64,000 nt of DNA from Nematostella vectensis (Eukaryota > Cnidaria > Anthozoa > Actiniaria > Edwardsiidae). The stretch is from NCBI RefSeq assembly GCF_932526225.1, contig NC_064043.1, positions 14,196,085 to 14,260,084 of the forward strand. Reading direction: 5' to 3'. Numbering within the stretch: position 1 is the first letter of the stretch; each line of letters opens with the position of its first letter. The position numbers and the translations under genes were made by a program. Below are positions 36,401 to 48,300 of the stretch, in pieces. Under the pieces are notes generated by a model. It did no database searches. It had not been told where the DNA came from and saw only the letters and a list, made by a program, of their open reading frames with translations.

Positions 36401-39400
36401 AGAATAACACAGGTCCTTTATAATGCAATAACCTCATTCTCGACCAAAAATAACGAATAACAGAGCGGCCCTGTCAACGAAGTAATAACAACCACATAAT
36501 AAAAATAATTGAAGGGCATCAAGTTGCATAAACAAGTTCATTTTGCGGCAGAATAGTGTTGGAAGAATAATAGGGGTAATTTGATGTGGTAAAAAATTTA
36601 CTGATTGTACTGTTTCTAAAAAAACAACAGTACAATAAAGTATTTTCTTATTAGTTTTCGAAAGGAATAAGTTAATAAACAAAAAATGAAAATCGCCTCA
36701 AGCAAAACTTTTTAGGATGATACAAATAAGAGATTTTACGTAAAATGTATAGCGAAGATAATCAAAATAGGCGGACATTTTGACTTTGTTATCTACAACT
36801 AAAAAATTACAATAAAAATTAATCCCCACATCGATTAACATTTTACTAAAAATCCATTTTAAATTTCTGAAATAAACCGACAAGTATTTCTTTAATGAAG
36901 ATTTGCGAGAGTTTCCTCAAGAACTGGGAGGTTTTCTTGACATTAAGGAAGAAGAATGGTTGCTATCAAAGAGGCGAAACATATCAAGAACTTTCTATTT
37001 GGAGACGGCTGAGAATTTCGTCAAAACAAAAATTTTTTTTTTACAAAACAGACATAAAAATACACTCCTTTTGCCGTTATGCACAGAAAAACGAAGAAAT
37101 ATTTTAATTATTCAAAAACTTAGACAGTACTAAAACTGCGAAAGAGATAAAGCAAAAATATTTAGCGACGTTTATTGCAATTGCCAATTCTAATTGAATC
37201 TCGCTTCTTAAAAATACTTAAAAGGCAATTACTTCCCATTTATTTCAGGCCGTAGACCTTTCTAGGTCACCTAAAGGGACGTAAAACCACTAATGACTCG
37301 AATCAGCCACAAAGAAAAGCTCTAACTTAATCATCAAAGTTTCTTAAGAGTTCTACAATAACTAATTGGTTTTGTGGTCGCAGTAATATCACCTATTGTT
37401 CGCCAAAATGCTGATTACCAATGCGCCGAACTAGCAAATAAAACCTACCTTAAGTGATAAGTGATAAATACTTAGACTGTTAAAAAATAGTCGGGTTCTT
37501 TATCTGACTTTAATAAATTCTTTACAGGGGACAAATAGCTGTATCGACGTCAGAGTATAACAGATGACAGGTTTTTGGATTTTAACTAAACCAAGTAAAA
37601 TCGAGACGTTTTCCGCGTAATTATTATAACCTTCGAGGCTTATTTCTCTATAAGTATATTGCGTAAAGGAGCCGAATAAAAAAACTCCCATGATTGGTAT
37701 AAAATTCGAAGAATGAATAAAGGCAAAAAAACCAGCTAAGCTGAGCTATTCTGAAGAGGTATTCAAGATAGGAATAAGACTCTATGTAGACATTTCCGCA
37801 TAAGGAATCAACAAACATGGCGCAATGTTTGAGAACGGAAACCCGAGATGAAAAGATTTATTGTCAACGCAAAAAGCATGACAAACACACAAAGTTTAAA
37901 CAGTGTTCTTTTGTACTCCTACTTTTAAGGAATTCCTTGAACTTATGTATCTTTATAATTAAGAAAAGTGGCTTGGAAAGGATCTAGAAGGACAGGAATA
38001 GAATCACTGACATTCTCTGTTAAGCCGTAATGACAAAAAACTACACAAATTGGTGGGAAAACAGAAAACGCTTTGACCTTAGCGGGTTTTCAAATCTTTC
38101 TAGCGAATCTCTTGTAATCTTTGTGACTTCGGACTGACAGCATTTAAAAAGCCATTCAAAAACGACTCTCGAGGTATCTTAAGAATGAAATGCAAGCCAT
38201 TATCTCTACAGCAGAAAGTCAGAAACACGGAAACATCATTCAAAATGATAAAATTCAGAGCTTAGTAAAACATCTAAGGTGTTGTTTGAGGATATAAGGG
38301 GGCTTTGTCGTAGGGATAAAAAAGGAAATTAGGTCGTTTATTTTACTCAAATTGAGGATAACTTAGGTCTTTGCGCCTGAGGGGCAAATAACCCACTCTC
38401 GCAAAAAGCAAACGAGGAAGCAGAAGTAAAGCTAACTTTGACAGATGTTGTAATGGTTATATATGCATTGACAGGGAATAGGAAGGGGTCAGAACTAAGA
38501 ATTTCCAAAGCAAATTTTACATGTTGGAATACATACACAAATTACTCAAAGCCTCGGTTAACATAAAGACATAAATAGTTATCTAGCTATAATTGAATTA
38601 TATCTAATCATGGGTAAGAATGGCATGATGAAACACAAAACTAGGAGACGATATTTGAGGGACGAGTATACAAACTGAATAAAATATGCATAGTTTGCGG
38701 GGATAGAAATGGAGCTATAATGCAAATTGCACATGGGTGTCAATTTACATTGATTTTGAAGTAAAAACGAACAATGTGGCATGTCACATGAGCACAAACA
38801 AGCCACTTGGAAATTGATGGGTTGGCTGGCGTAGAAAACAATAAGCAATAGAAGAATTAAACATAGGGTCCGACAGTACAAAATTGGTTTCTATTCAAAC
38901 GCAAAACCCAACACAACAGAGAAAAGACTTCTTATGAATTTCCAAAGCTCGTGACAATAGGAAATCTAAGTGTTTTTTTCTCACTTCGAGGCTTAACGCA
39001 AGTAGAAAGCTTTAGGGAATTAACTCGGTGTAAAATTAGATCATCTCACGAAGTATATTAGTTTCGATTGATTTTCAAAATGCAAAAATACTGCAATGAA
39101 ATAAATACCATAATGTGTGTTTATAGTGTAAATTGAGTCAGTCTTGTAAAATTGGGTAAAAAACTTTTGATTAAATCCCAGAGGGTGGTAGTGTCGTGAG
39201 TTTTGTAGACACCTGTGGCTTGGTATAATCAATACCATCGCAAAGGCACATTAGCTACAAACGCGGCAAAAACATTTAAAGACCGCCACTAGAATACTAT
39301 TCCTTATTAATCGAACTTCTAAGAAGGTATATTAATAATAAAAGTTCGGGCTAATTTGTTCAAAATCCCGGTCTTTAAGGCTATTAAAAGATCGATTTTG

Positions 39401-41018
39401 GTTTTCTCGGCTCAGCCGTGATGGAAAACGAGGCAATAAAATTCGCAATAGGGGAGCTGAACATTTTAACATTTCAATGACTTGCAAAAAAAAAACAATT
39501 TTGACAAGGAACAACTAGCGCAGACCCGAGCGCTTTTCACATGACAATGTTAAATTCCCCCGGCATAGAAATCTTTTGTCGGGAAAGCGCAAAAATAAAC
39601 AACTAATAGAAGCTAAATACAAAATCTCGCAACTCGGACGCTCCAGACTGATGTCTGATGAAGCCCTGGCGTACTCAACCGCGGTCTCACTGGCTGGATT
39701 ATTTTGAGACGCGCAAAATCTACCGTTGGACTTCGCGGCGGATTTTCGCGAGAATGTTTTTATTCCAAAAGTATCGACGCATATGTGAATTAAAAACAGA
39801 TCGGCTTCGATGAAAGACAGCGACAGATCGGATTTAACACCTTGGGATCTTCCACAAATCTAAAAAAACCATAACAATACCATAGATGTACCACAAACAG
39901 TGGGGTTCCACTAGGGACTCATGAATGACTTCAAGATTCACGACTATCACCATCGTGTACTCGTATGAGTTTAACCTGGAACAACCAGATAACGCGCGCG
40001 CGCGCGATTAACATACCTTGATTGTTACTTGGGCTCGGACGGGAATGCTGTCCGGACCTTGGTCCTGGGCCACTACAGTCAACCGATACTCGCTTTTCAC
40101 TTCATAATCCAACACAGCGTTTGTCCAAATTTCGCCAGTGTACTCATCCATCCGAAATAATCCGCGCTCCGGACTCTCATACAGATAAAACATAATCTCT
40201 CCGTTCTTGCCGATATCTTGATCAATAGCGGTGACACGAAGTAAATAAGTTCCGTTCGGTGCGTTCTCAGGCACGCTTGCCGTGTAAAAATCCTTGCTAA
40301 ACTCGGGGCTATGATCGTTAGAGTCTAAGATGGTAATGTTAACCTCTTTTCGGCCCGACCTCGGAAGTGGAAACCCACCGTCAACCGCTACAATCACTAA
40401 TTGATAGAAATCCCTCGTTTCGCGATCCAAACGTTTTGTATTTACCAAATACACGTAGATCATATCTGGGCTAAAACGCTTCAAACTCAAACTAAATAAT
40501 CCATCCTCATTTCCCCTTACAATTCGATATTCCTGGATTGAATTATTACCAATATCAGCGTCGAGCGCACGCTGCAGGGGAAATTTAGACCTCTCTGGCG
40601 CAGATTCCGAGATCTGTAGCTCTTCGAAATCTTGTGGGAATTTAGGTGAATGGTCATTGATATCGAGAACACGCACCTCGGTTGGTATAGTGGCTGAAAC
40701 TCCACCAGTATCTGTAGTAACCTTTATTTGAATTTGAAAGATGTCGCCTTGCGCTGAAGGAGGTAGCTTTTCACGGTTTAGCAAAATCTTTGTCCGCAAA
40801 ACTCCAGTGGCTGCGTTTATCTCAAAGATTCCATCCGCAGGACCCTGTATTTGGTAACGAATCTTTCCGAATGAGAGTCTCAGCCTTTTTGGAATATCAG
40901 TCTGCGAAACGTCTCCAACAAGTGCACCAGGATCTTGTTCTTCTTTGACCTGGAAGCGAAGGCTGTTAGCTGCAAGAGCGAGCGGAATAACGGAGACGAG
41001 AAGAATGAGATAGCGCAT
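27470..41018 (-). CDS. Protocadherin-like cadherin, seven cadherin repeats, single membrane span
   Basis: Four exons in transcript order: 41018-40017, 30453-30230, 29687-29488, 29109-27470; 1,021 residues. The start at 41018 gives a signal peptide (MRYLILLVSVIPLALA); an ATG 20 codons upstream (41078) would bury it. About seven cadherin repeats span residues 18-765. Calcium-binding motifs are LDINDHSP, LDSNDHSPEF, VEDKNDNAP and VDVNDNAPVF; the fourth and fifth repeats are degenerate (EDKNRHTP at the end of repeat 4, none at the end of repeat 5). The transmembrane segment is about 793-817 (MLIVVVLCSVFGLLIFCGVA), followed by a basic RCHRKR stop-transfer and a tail of about 200 residues containing PPLPSK. 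The C-terminus ATDL fits a class I PDZ ligand. Seven repeats resemble delta-1 protocadherins, but I see no vertebrate CM1/CM2 tail motifs. It is likely a calcium-dependent cell-adhesion receptor. Confidence 0.93.
29690..29880. repeat. AATTAATT-rich simple sequence, protocadherin intron 2
   Basis: Repeated TAATTAATTAATCAAT-type sequence starts directly at the acceptor of exon 3 (CAG at 29688-29690) and continues for about 190 bases, with two similar halves. Confidence 0.7.
30033..30172 (+). repeat. Dispersed repeat, copy A (copy B at 48083-48222)
   Basis: Shares CTTTCCCTGTA, TTGTAGGATGGA, TGAAATTCAC, AAGCGGATTTAATTCA and CATCTCAT in the same order and orientation with 48083-48222. It lies in protocadherin intron 2. 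The family is unknown to me; it could be a SINE or MITE fragment. Confidence 0.75.
30454..40016. other. 9.6 kb first intron of the protocadherin gene
   Basis: It separates the exon for cadherin repeats 1-3 from the rest, in phase 0. Composition is AT-rich and mostly unique, with only short stop-bounded frames. Unlike the other introns in the window it holds no large tandem array that I can see. A 14-base CG run (39993-40006) lies just inside the donor. I see no gene inside it. Confidence 0.75.
39993..40006. repeat. (CG)7 run beside the protocadherin exon 1 donor
   Basis: Fourteen alternating C and G bases, starting about ten bases into the intron. Alternating CG can adopt Z-DNA; it is striking in such AT-rich surroundings. 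Confidence 0.85.
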
Positions 41019-43436
41019 GTTTGGCTTCGCGAGGTAGTGTGCCGAGAGCCGCTCTTGCACTGGTAAACCCCGCGCCACCGAGCGCTAAGTACTACTGTTA
41101 GGAATGTCAATCATGTAGACATGGTCGCGGTTAAGAGATTTTCACACCTCCCTCGGCCAATGCTAATACAGCTCTGATGGCGTTACACTGACGAGCAATC
41201 GCAATCCACGTGCGAGCCGATTTCCGCGCCGCGAAGATTGCCAACAAAATAGGAATGCCAACAAAATACCTTTCCTCACGCCCCTGTGAGCCGCAAACTC
41301 CGCCACGGAAATCCAAATGAGTTAATCCCCTGCTCCTTTGTGCCGTAATGAGATTGCTAAGCCTCGGTAAAAAATACTCATATACCTGATGGGAGGGCTA
41401 TTGACACAACACAACGACACGAACAAATGGATTCTTGGTGATGAAGGGGCTTGATTATGTCACTCTTCAACCCTTGACTTCGGAAGATCTCGGCTGACAG
41501 CCCTTTTAGGCCGAAAAGCAAATCCCTTGGGGAACAATCCGAGAGCAATTAGCATAGCCAATTCGCGACAGACACTGCAAAGGTCCAGCTTGTTGTTTGG
41601 CCCGAGAAACACACGATCATAACACAGCGGTGACTTCAAAAACCGCGCGCAATACCTGAACGAGAGGGCGCCCGAAGATGATCACTCAACTTTCAAGTGT
41701 TGTCCATTTTCTAAGGCTGCGTTCACCGGGATAGGCAGGTGGAGGAATGGGTAAATACGTTAATCTAAAGCAGTCTCCCTTATTGGGATTTCCATATCAA
41801 AGAATTGCAACCGCTTGCTCGTCAACTTCTCCACGCAGTTGTTGTTTTTGACGGTGGATTATCTTGACATGCACTATCGACCAAATTGAAATTTAAAAAC
41901 ATTGGTTACCCCGCAAAGCTGAACACTAAGATTCGCGCTAGGGACTATAACAAGCGCGGCGCGTATTGGTTAGAAATATCTCGAGGTTAATTACCTTTGC
42001 GCTCAGCTCGACTCCACAAGAGTCCACTGTTCCAATCGTATGAATAATTAACACGCTTCGAACTGTTAGCTTACTGAGACACTGCGTGTAGTGAAAGTCT
42101 TACAAATTCGTTGTCTTTTCAACCGTTCGTCGCCTCTCGACATCTGGTCTAGGTTGATTATACACAGGTCACTACTGTTTATCTGTATGGAGTGTTCTGT
42201 CACGCTTGAAAAAGAGGGGGGACTGAGGGTAGTCGTGTGACAGAATGACGGAAGGGGAGGGGGGATCTGTTTGCATTACAAATGAATTAACGCTAATGGC
42301 TGTTTGTTGTGAAAGTCAAGTCTCACGTCGGAAACCGTAGATTTTTAAAATACACGTCATAAAAGACGAAACTCCCCTGGAGGTTATATTAGAGTAGTTC
42401 ATAAAAAGGTATATTTGTTTGTGAATATGAATTGTTGTGTTTTAAATTGATTTTTGTGGGCGTTGGTACATGCATTATACAATTTGATTACAACAGAATT
42501 CCTTTCCCTTTATTTAAAAGCATTTTAATAAGTTTTGTTTCTTGTAGACATGAGCTTGTCTGAAAGGAAAAAAAATCTTTCACCATCTAAGTGAACAAAA
42601 CGAATTAGGGAAATAAAAATCTGCCACCTCTATGACTCCGGAAATTATCCAGTAAATTAGTTCGCACGCATATACAGAGAATTTTTGATCGTTTGGGAAA
42701 AAAGGAAAACAAAAGAATTATTTTCCTAACGACAGATTAAAAATATTGTTCTTCTACCTTACGATAGAAAATATTGAAGATTGTGAAAATATAGGCTCTA
42801 GAGAGAGCAAAAAATGTGTTTGATATCTTAGCCATATATTACGATAGTTAAAAGGGTGTCTATTAAATGCAAAGGGAATTATAAACGCTAGTAAAATATA
42901 TATAAAAAAAAAATAAGATATCATATAGCAACTGAAGTATTCCCCACTTCGACTACACCCAAATATTGCTATCGGAAACTCCAGGCCTATTTGGTCAGGT
43001 ATTTTATGACAGCTTTAGTTTAGTTGGGTTTGGATCCAGCGATGCATGCCAATTACGACGTGATAAAACTAAGAGCATTGGGAGATCACAGATATCACAG
43101 AAATCCTAACTAAGATATTACTCCGAGACAGAATCAAGATAACCTAGAGACGATTTTCAGGGAACGGTCTTCGGCTCTGATAGCGCGAAATTTATGTTTA
43201 TTCATTCCTAGAAATTGTGTATAATTTACTTCATAATTGCACAGGAACATAATCTTAGCTAGTGAAATAAGAAAATGAGGGTAATCTTTTATTTTCATCT
43301 ACGAGTGAAATTTAAATGAAAGCACACGATACAGAGTGTGATAATTACAAAATACTTAAGGGTTTTGTTAAATGTATTTCAAGTTCCATCCACAATTTTT
43401 TTACTGGCAAAGGGGCCTTTAAACAACAGCTTCACA

Positions 43437-43815
43437 CACCTTTTTTTTTTATAAAAACCTTTGAGAACGAAATTTCGCCAAATTACAACAATGTATAAGA
43501 ACATGCCAAGGCTCAGATAGCAGCAACATCATTTTTAATTACAGTGATAAGTTAAATTTTTAAATTCTTAAAAGAATTAAATTGTGTTCACACAGCGACT
43601 TAAAGTACTATTGTTATTTATAATTTTGTGTAATTCTGTTTTTAATACCTTATTGGAATCATATCTTATTTACAATAGCTGGTGTGTATATATTTGTCAG
43701 GCTGCAAAGTCACTGAAATTTAAGAACGTCCATAAGAACGTTTTCAGCCTTAAAATGCTCCAAAGAAAAGAACGGCTCGGCCACAACTTAAAGTTCAGAA
43801 GTCTTATAAAAAATG
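43437..43815. mobile_element. Diverged relative of the 17434-17712 MITE
   Basis: Starts with a T run and ATAAAAACC, contains AAGAACATGCCAAGGCTCAG, AATTGTGTTCACA and AAGAACGGCTCGGCC, and ends TCTTATAAAAAATG. Order and orientation match the MITE at 17434-17712, with longer spacing. Confidence 0.6.
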
Positions 43816-44752
43816 TACGTCACTTTATATCTTGTATTTTACTTTTGTGCAGAAAAACATTGTGGTCCGACTTAAAAAGTAAGGCAATTGGCCCCTAAAA
43901 TTTATCACTAGGAACCAATCAAAACTCGCTACTTGGATGTCATTTTGCAAAAAGATGCCTTATCGCCAAGCAAAACATTTCTCGTAAAATGAAATGTAAA
44001 ATTAATGAAAAGTAGACAGTGTTATCCATTAGCTGTTGCATCAAATTAGCTCTGGCATCCGTTGGGTATTTTGACTGGTTTTCTGCATTTATCAGATGAC
44101 TGTATAAAGAGTGAATGTTCATATCATTCTGATGTACAAAAGAGATAATGGCATTACAAATTATTTTGTTCCATCGATTTGTACTTTTCAACTTTCAAAA
44201 TTGATTTTGCACAAGAGATATTCCAATAACTGAAATTTAATAAAGTAAATTTCAGTTTTGAGCTCGTTGTTTGGATGAATAAAGTTAAGCCTCCCTAGTC
44301 TTATTCTTATCCCTAATGCGATGAATTCATCAACATTTTAACAACCTTCGAGCATTTTAAAATTTGAAAAGATCAAGATCAAACAAAAGGCGTACTACAC
44401 CACACCACCAACACCCTGAAATCAAAATAATAACTTAATTAACTTAAAATGGTATTTGTCACTATTTCAAATAGAACCAAAAGGTTTTTTCACTATACTT
44501 TCCTCTAAGTATAGCTTTTGTTTTATAATTTAGTACTGTTCCCGCCAATCTTTGACAGATACATCACGGCGTACAATTCGCGACATAAGCAATGATCGGA
44601 TTAGTTTGAAACGACCAAAGGAAAGTAAACACAATTTTGAAATGCATAATGATGCTATTTATTAATGTAAAAATGTCATTTTTGGACTTTGCTAGCTTAC
44701 GTTGCTTGAGAATTGAAAAAAGTCAATACTGCTGCACAAAAATATGTGTATA

Positions 44753-44795
44753 TTTTTGGCGCGAAAAGGGCGCGTGATTGGTAAAAAGGGCGCGA
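44753..44795 (+). promoter_or_regulatory. Promoter-like patch with E2F-type and CCAAT motifs, no assigned gene
   Basis: TTTTTGGCGCGAAAA (44753-44767) is a full palindromic E2F-type site. It is followed by ATTGG (44777-44781, a reversed CCAAT box) and a second GGGCGCGAA. An ATG at 44934 opens a 43-codon frame (MSERSSENNLVDKSDQ) without obvious splice partners. The motifs are read directly; activity is inference. Confidence 0.3.
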
Positions 44796-46601
44796 ACTTC
44801 TCCGCTAGGAGGCATCGACAAGAAGAATCAAATATACGGTTGAAAAAATAATGTTAATTTGTCTTAACGTCGGGGGTATTGGAAATAACATAGTTTCCCC
44901 TTTTGCGGACTGCCACTAAGCCGGCGGCTAAACATGTCGGAAAGAAGTAGTGAAAATAACTTAGTCGATAAATCAGATCAAATTCTCCCGACATCTCGAC
45001 CTTTTTCTCACTTTACAGATTTGCAGCATTTATATCTCAAAACCCAAGATTTGGTCATTTATTGATAAATCACATATCGTTAATAGGTTTCGCTGGCATT
45101 GAGGTACAGGACTGTACACCTTGCTTACCCGATCAATCTTATAATCCGCGGAAATCACAGAAAATTTAGTGAAATGATCCTTATTGTCTCTTCCTGCGCG
45201 ATGGGGGATTTGCGGCCTTGTATGACGAGTAAGTAGAAAATGTGCGATAAACCCCCTAAATCCCTGCTGTCGCTACGAAATAGCCACGAAACCTTAAATT
45301 ACTGAAATCTTAGATGGGAAAATGTTTAATTCGGCCAGACTTGGCAATGAAAAGTTTGTGTTAAAAGTTGGCAAAGAAAATAGTTTTTTTTAGCTAAATA
45401 ATTAGCGTCTGATAAAGGAGCTATGCCTCGGAGACTTTTAAAAGCTGCGCCAAAGAGAAAATATTATTTACTCTTAATATTTTGAAAAAAAAAAATTTGC
45501 TTTCGGGGCGTCCCTAACTGTTTCAATCAGGCTGTCCTTTTATAATAGAAATACGTACTTAATTTTTAATATAATCCCTTAAATAATTTACTTTTATGAG
45601 AAAGAAAACATCGTTATTATCGGTGAAAAATATGAACATCTCAAGAAATAGCGAATATTAGATCGACTCCCGCAGATGAAAACAATTCGAAAGTAAATTG
45701 GGCTTGTTGACCTTGTGGTAAAACATTTTCGTTAGGATTTAACCCATTGTCTAGATTAACTTCTCTGCAGGAAATTGAGTGAAATTAGATAAAATATTAA
45801 TTAATGTGAAGACTGCTTAACCAGTTCAGCAAAAAAGTCAACCATTTTTCAACGCAATTTGCGAGAACCTAGAAAACAACTAAAGGAAACTTGGGTCATA
45901 ATGAAACGAAAGCAATGCCAAGTAAAGCGGCCATCCTTAGCACACCGGCACACACAAAAATACATGTCGAGAAACATACACTAACAAAACGTTAACGATG
46001 TGAACAATACAAAAAGAACGAAAAGTTTCTCATTTTCTCAAGGAATAGTTGGGCTTAACTTCTGTTTGCGTATCTAATGGTCTTTCCGTGTTCAAAATAT
46101 TATTAGTAAACAGGAAGTTCAGGATTTTGGAATAATGGGATTTAAGTGCTTTTGGATTACCAGTACGAGGGTAAACGACACGCCTCGGAAAACAAGAATT
46201 TATGAGGAGCGAAACGGTTTACAAAGACTGCTGATTTAGTCAGTCAACATTTAATCCAATTAACACCTCCGAAAATACCTCGCTGAGAATGATATAAATA
46301 ACCCTCGACCCTCAGGCCTAACCCTGTTTTGTTTTGTTGTACACTGTTTTGTTTTACTTAACCTGCCTTTATGAGGTTAAATCATGTCAAGAAGATTCAC
46401 GTCACGGAAGTGACGTCGTCGCTCGTTAATTTAATTGTCTGTGTATTGTAAAGGTACTAAATGGAGGCGGGAATGGGGGGAAGACGTATTTTATTTTCAT
46501 TTAATGGATTTACTAAACCGATTTACAAGCAATCTCTTGTGTGTCCCTCCCAGAGTGGGACAACTCTGAATGTCGGTATCAACCATCCTTTCCACAGTTC
46601 C

Positions 46602-46790
46602 CAGGGGCGAATCCAGGGGTTCCTAAGGGGGGGGGGGAGGGGCAAGGGGGGGTTTCAAGAAAGGGGGGGCCTGATTCATTGTTTTGCCGTGGATTTCCTT
46701 ATATTTCGTATTATCTTTAAGCCAAATATCTGAAAAAGGGGGGTACCCCCCACCCCCCCGATTCCCGATGCAGGGAATTATTTAAGGCCT
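46602..46790 (+). mobile_element. Transposon-like fragment (inverted relative at 54110-54275)
   Basis: Begins CAGGGGCGAATCCAGG and includes G runs, TTTCAAGAAAGG, TTCCTTATAT and AAGCCAAAT. The same elements occur in reverse complement at 54110-54275, which ends CCTGGATCTGCCCCTGG. It is probably a terminal part of a repeated DNA element. Confidence 0.6.
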
Positions 46791-48082
46791 CAGTTTTGAG
46801 ACAAAGCAAAGAGAGGCGTTAACAATATAGCCATGTTACAGTACATGGTAGACAGCACGCCTTGCCTTGCCCGCCTTGCCATCGGGGTATCAAGAATTGA
46901 TGTCTTAAATAAATCTGGTATTTCAAAGTTATTCCAACTTTAGAATTGCTCTATGAATATCCCCGCCCGTTCCCAACCATTTACCAACATCACCTAGTAT
47001 TACATTGAGTCTCGAGAGAATTACGTAAAGCATAGAAAAAATATGTCCATGTCTCGAGGATGAGGCCGGGGAGGGCTGGTGAAGAGTCCAGTGCAATTCT
47101 TTGTCATACTCGAAACACCACAGGCAACCTGCGAATTTCATAATAACGAAAATGATAGCAGCGATATTATTTGATAATACCGCATGGCTGAAACAGGTGC
47201 GAAATAGAGAACGGTTCCGACTTCCCTTTTTTGTGAATATTCTATAATGAATATCTTATCGACTAACACCACTTTCCTGTTATTAGCCAAGTAACACATT
47301 ACAAATTTCTCTGCGCTATAGGCCAGTTAGTTTTAAGAAAATCAGACTTTTCATTTATTTATTAATTTATTAAATAAAATAATGTTTAACATTCATTTAT
47401 TCAGAAACCCCTTCTCATATCCCCAGTCTTGGCACCATACTACGATATTGGTAGTGTTGATATCTCTAGTGTTAACAGTCGAATTCGTCTTGTAATTACA
47501 CCAGATGGGCGAAAGCCATTAAAGATAATACATAAAAATTTCCCATACATGTAATGACACGTGCTTGATAACTATGACACACTTCTAAACACCTCAAACC
47601 CGAGATGGGCGTGGCTATGCTCCTGTGAAGCAAACCCCTTGCGAACCCTCACGGGCGCGGCTAAATTAACCGTAAAAACATAACAAGGAGAAAAAAATGG
47701 AGAAATGGAATGGATGGTTACACATTTATGATTTCTGGAGCTTTCGCAAATATTCCATCTTCATCGTTTTCTCTTGGTTACGCGTTTTTTGGTTTAGACG
47801 ATATAATTTGCCCTGAAATGTATGTATAAAAATACAAATGAGATACCAATTAAATATATTTAGTATTGGAATAATATCTGCCACTTCTTGGAATACGTAA
47901 TTCATACTTTACATCGTAAGTTAAGGCTTTCATGCCAGGCGCTGAATTTTATATAAAACATTTCGCGCCCAGCTCTGAATTTTTTTTACTGTTTTCTGCT
48001 ATCCTTGTTCAAAGTCCGTAGATCCGACTATGCTTTTTCGTTTTTGTTTTTAATACTCAAAACCCTCACCATTTTTAAAATA

Positions 48083-48222
48083 CAACTTTCCCTGTATTAT
48101 TTGATACTTTATCAAAAGAACCGAGACGCTTTAGTTGTAGGATGGACTGAAATTCACTTTGATTCAAGCGGATTTAATTCACTACTAAAATGAGCATCTC
48201 ATTTGCATGGGGTTCCATGGCC
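48083..48222 (+). repeat. Dispersed repeat, copy B (copy A at 30033-30172)
   Basis: Contains CTTTCCCTGTATTA, TTGTAGGATGGACTGAAATT, CAAGCGGATTTAATTCA and ATCTCATTTGCATGGG, matching copy A in order. It lies about 80 bases beyond the NAXD stop codon, so it may fall in the NAXD 3' UTR. Confidence 0.75.
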
Positions 48223-48300
48223 TACGTCGCGCAACTCGTATCTACCCTTTGCCAAACATCTCCTAAAAGGCCTGATGGATTACCTTGACTGAACGACTCC

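Larger units (their letters stand above)
41079..48300. other. Intergenic region between protocadherin 5' end and NAXD 3' end
   Basis: Seven kilobases with no supported gene. The right-hand neighbour (NAXD) ends toward it and the protocadherin promoter should lie at its left end. A reversed CCAAT box (ATTGG) in a GC-rich patch at 41964-41968 is one weak candidate. It also contains a MITE relative (43437-43815), a promoter-like patch (44753-44795), a TE-like fragment (46602-46790) and a dispersed repeat (48083-48222). Confidence 0.6.

Noticed and set aside
41019-41078. Upstream in-frame ATG extending the protocadherin by 20 residues
   Set aside because: It would place a polar segment before the hydrophobic signal peptide; the start at 41018 is the better fit, though both are possible.
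46461-46733. 90-residue frame with a Gly-rich end
   Set aside because: It runs through the G tracts of a transposon-like fragment also seen inverted at 54110-54275.
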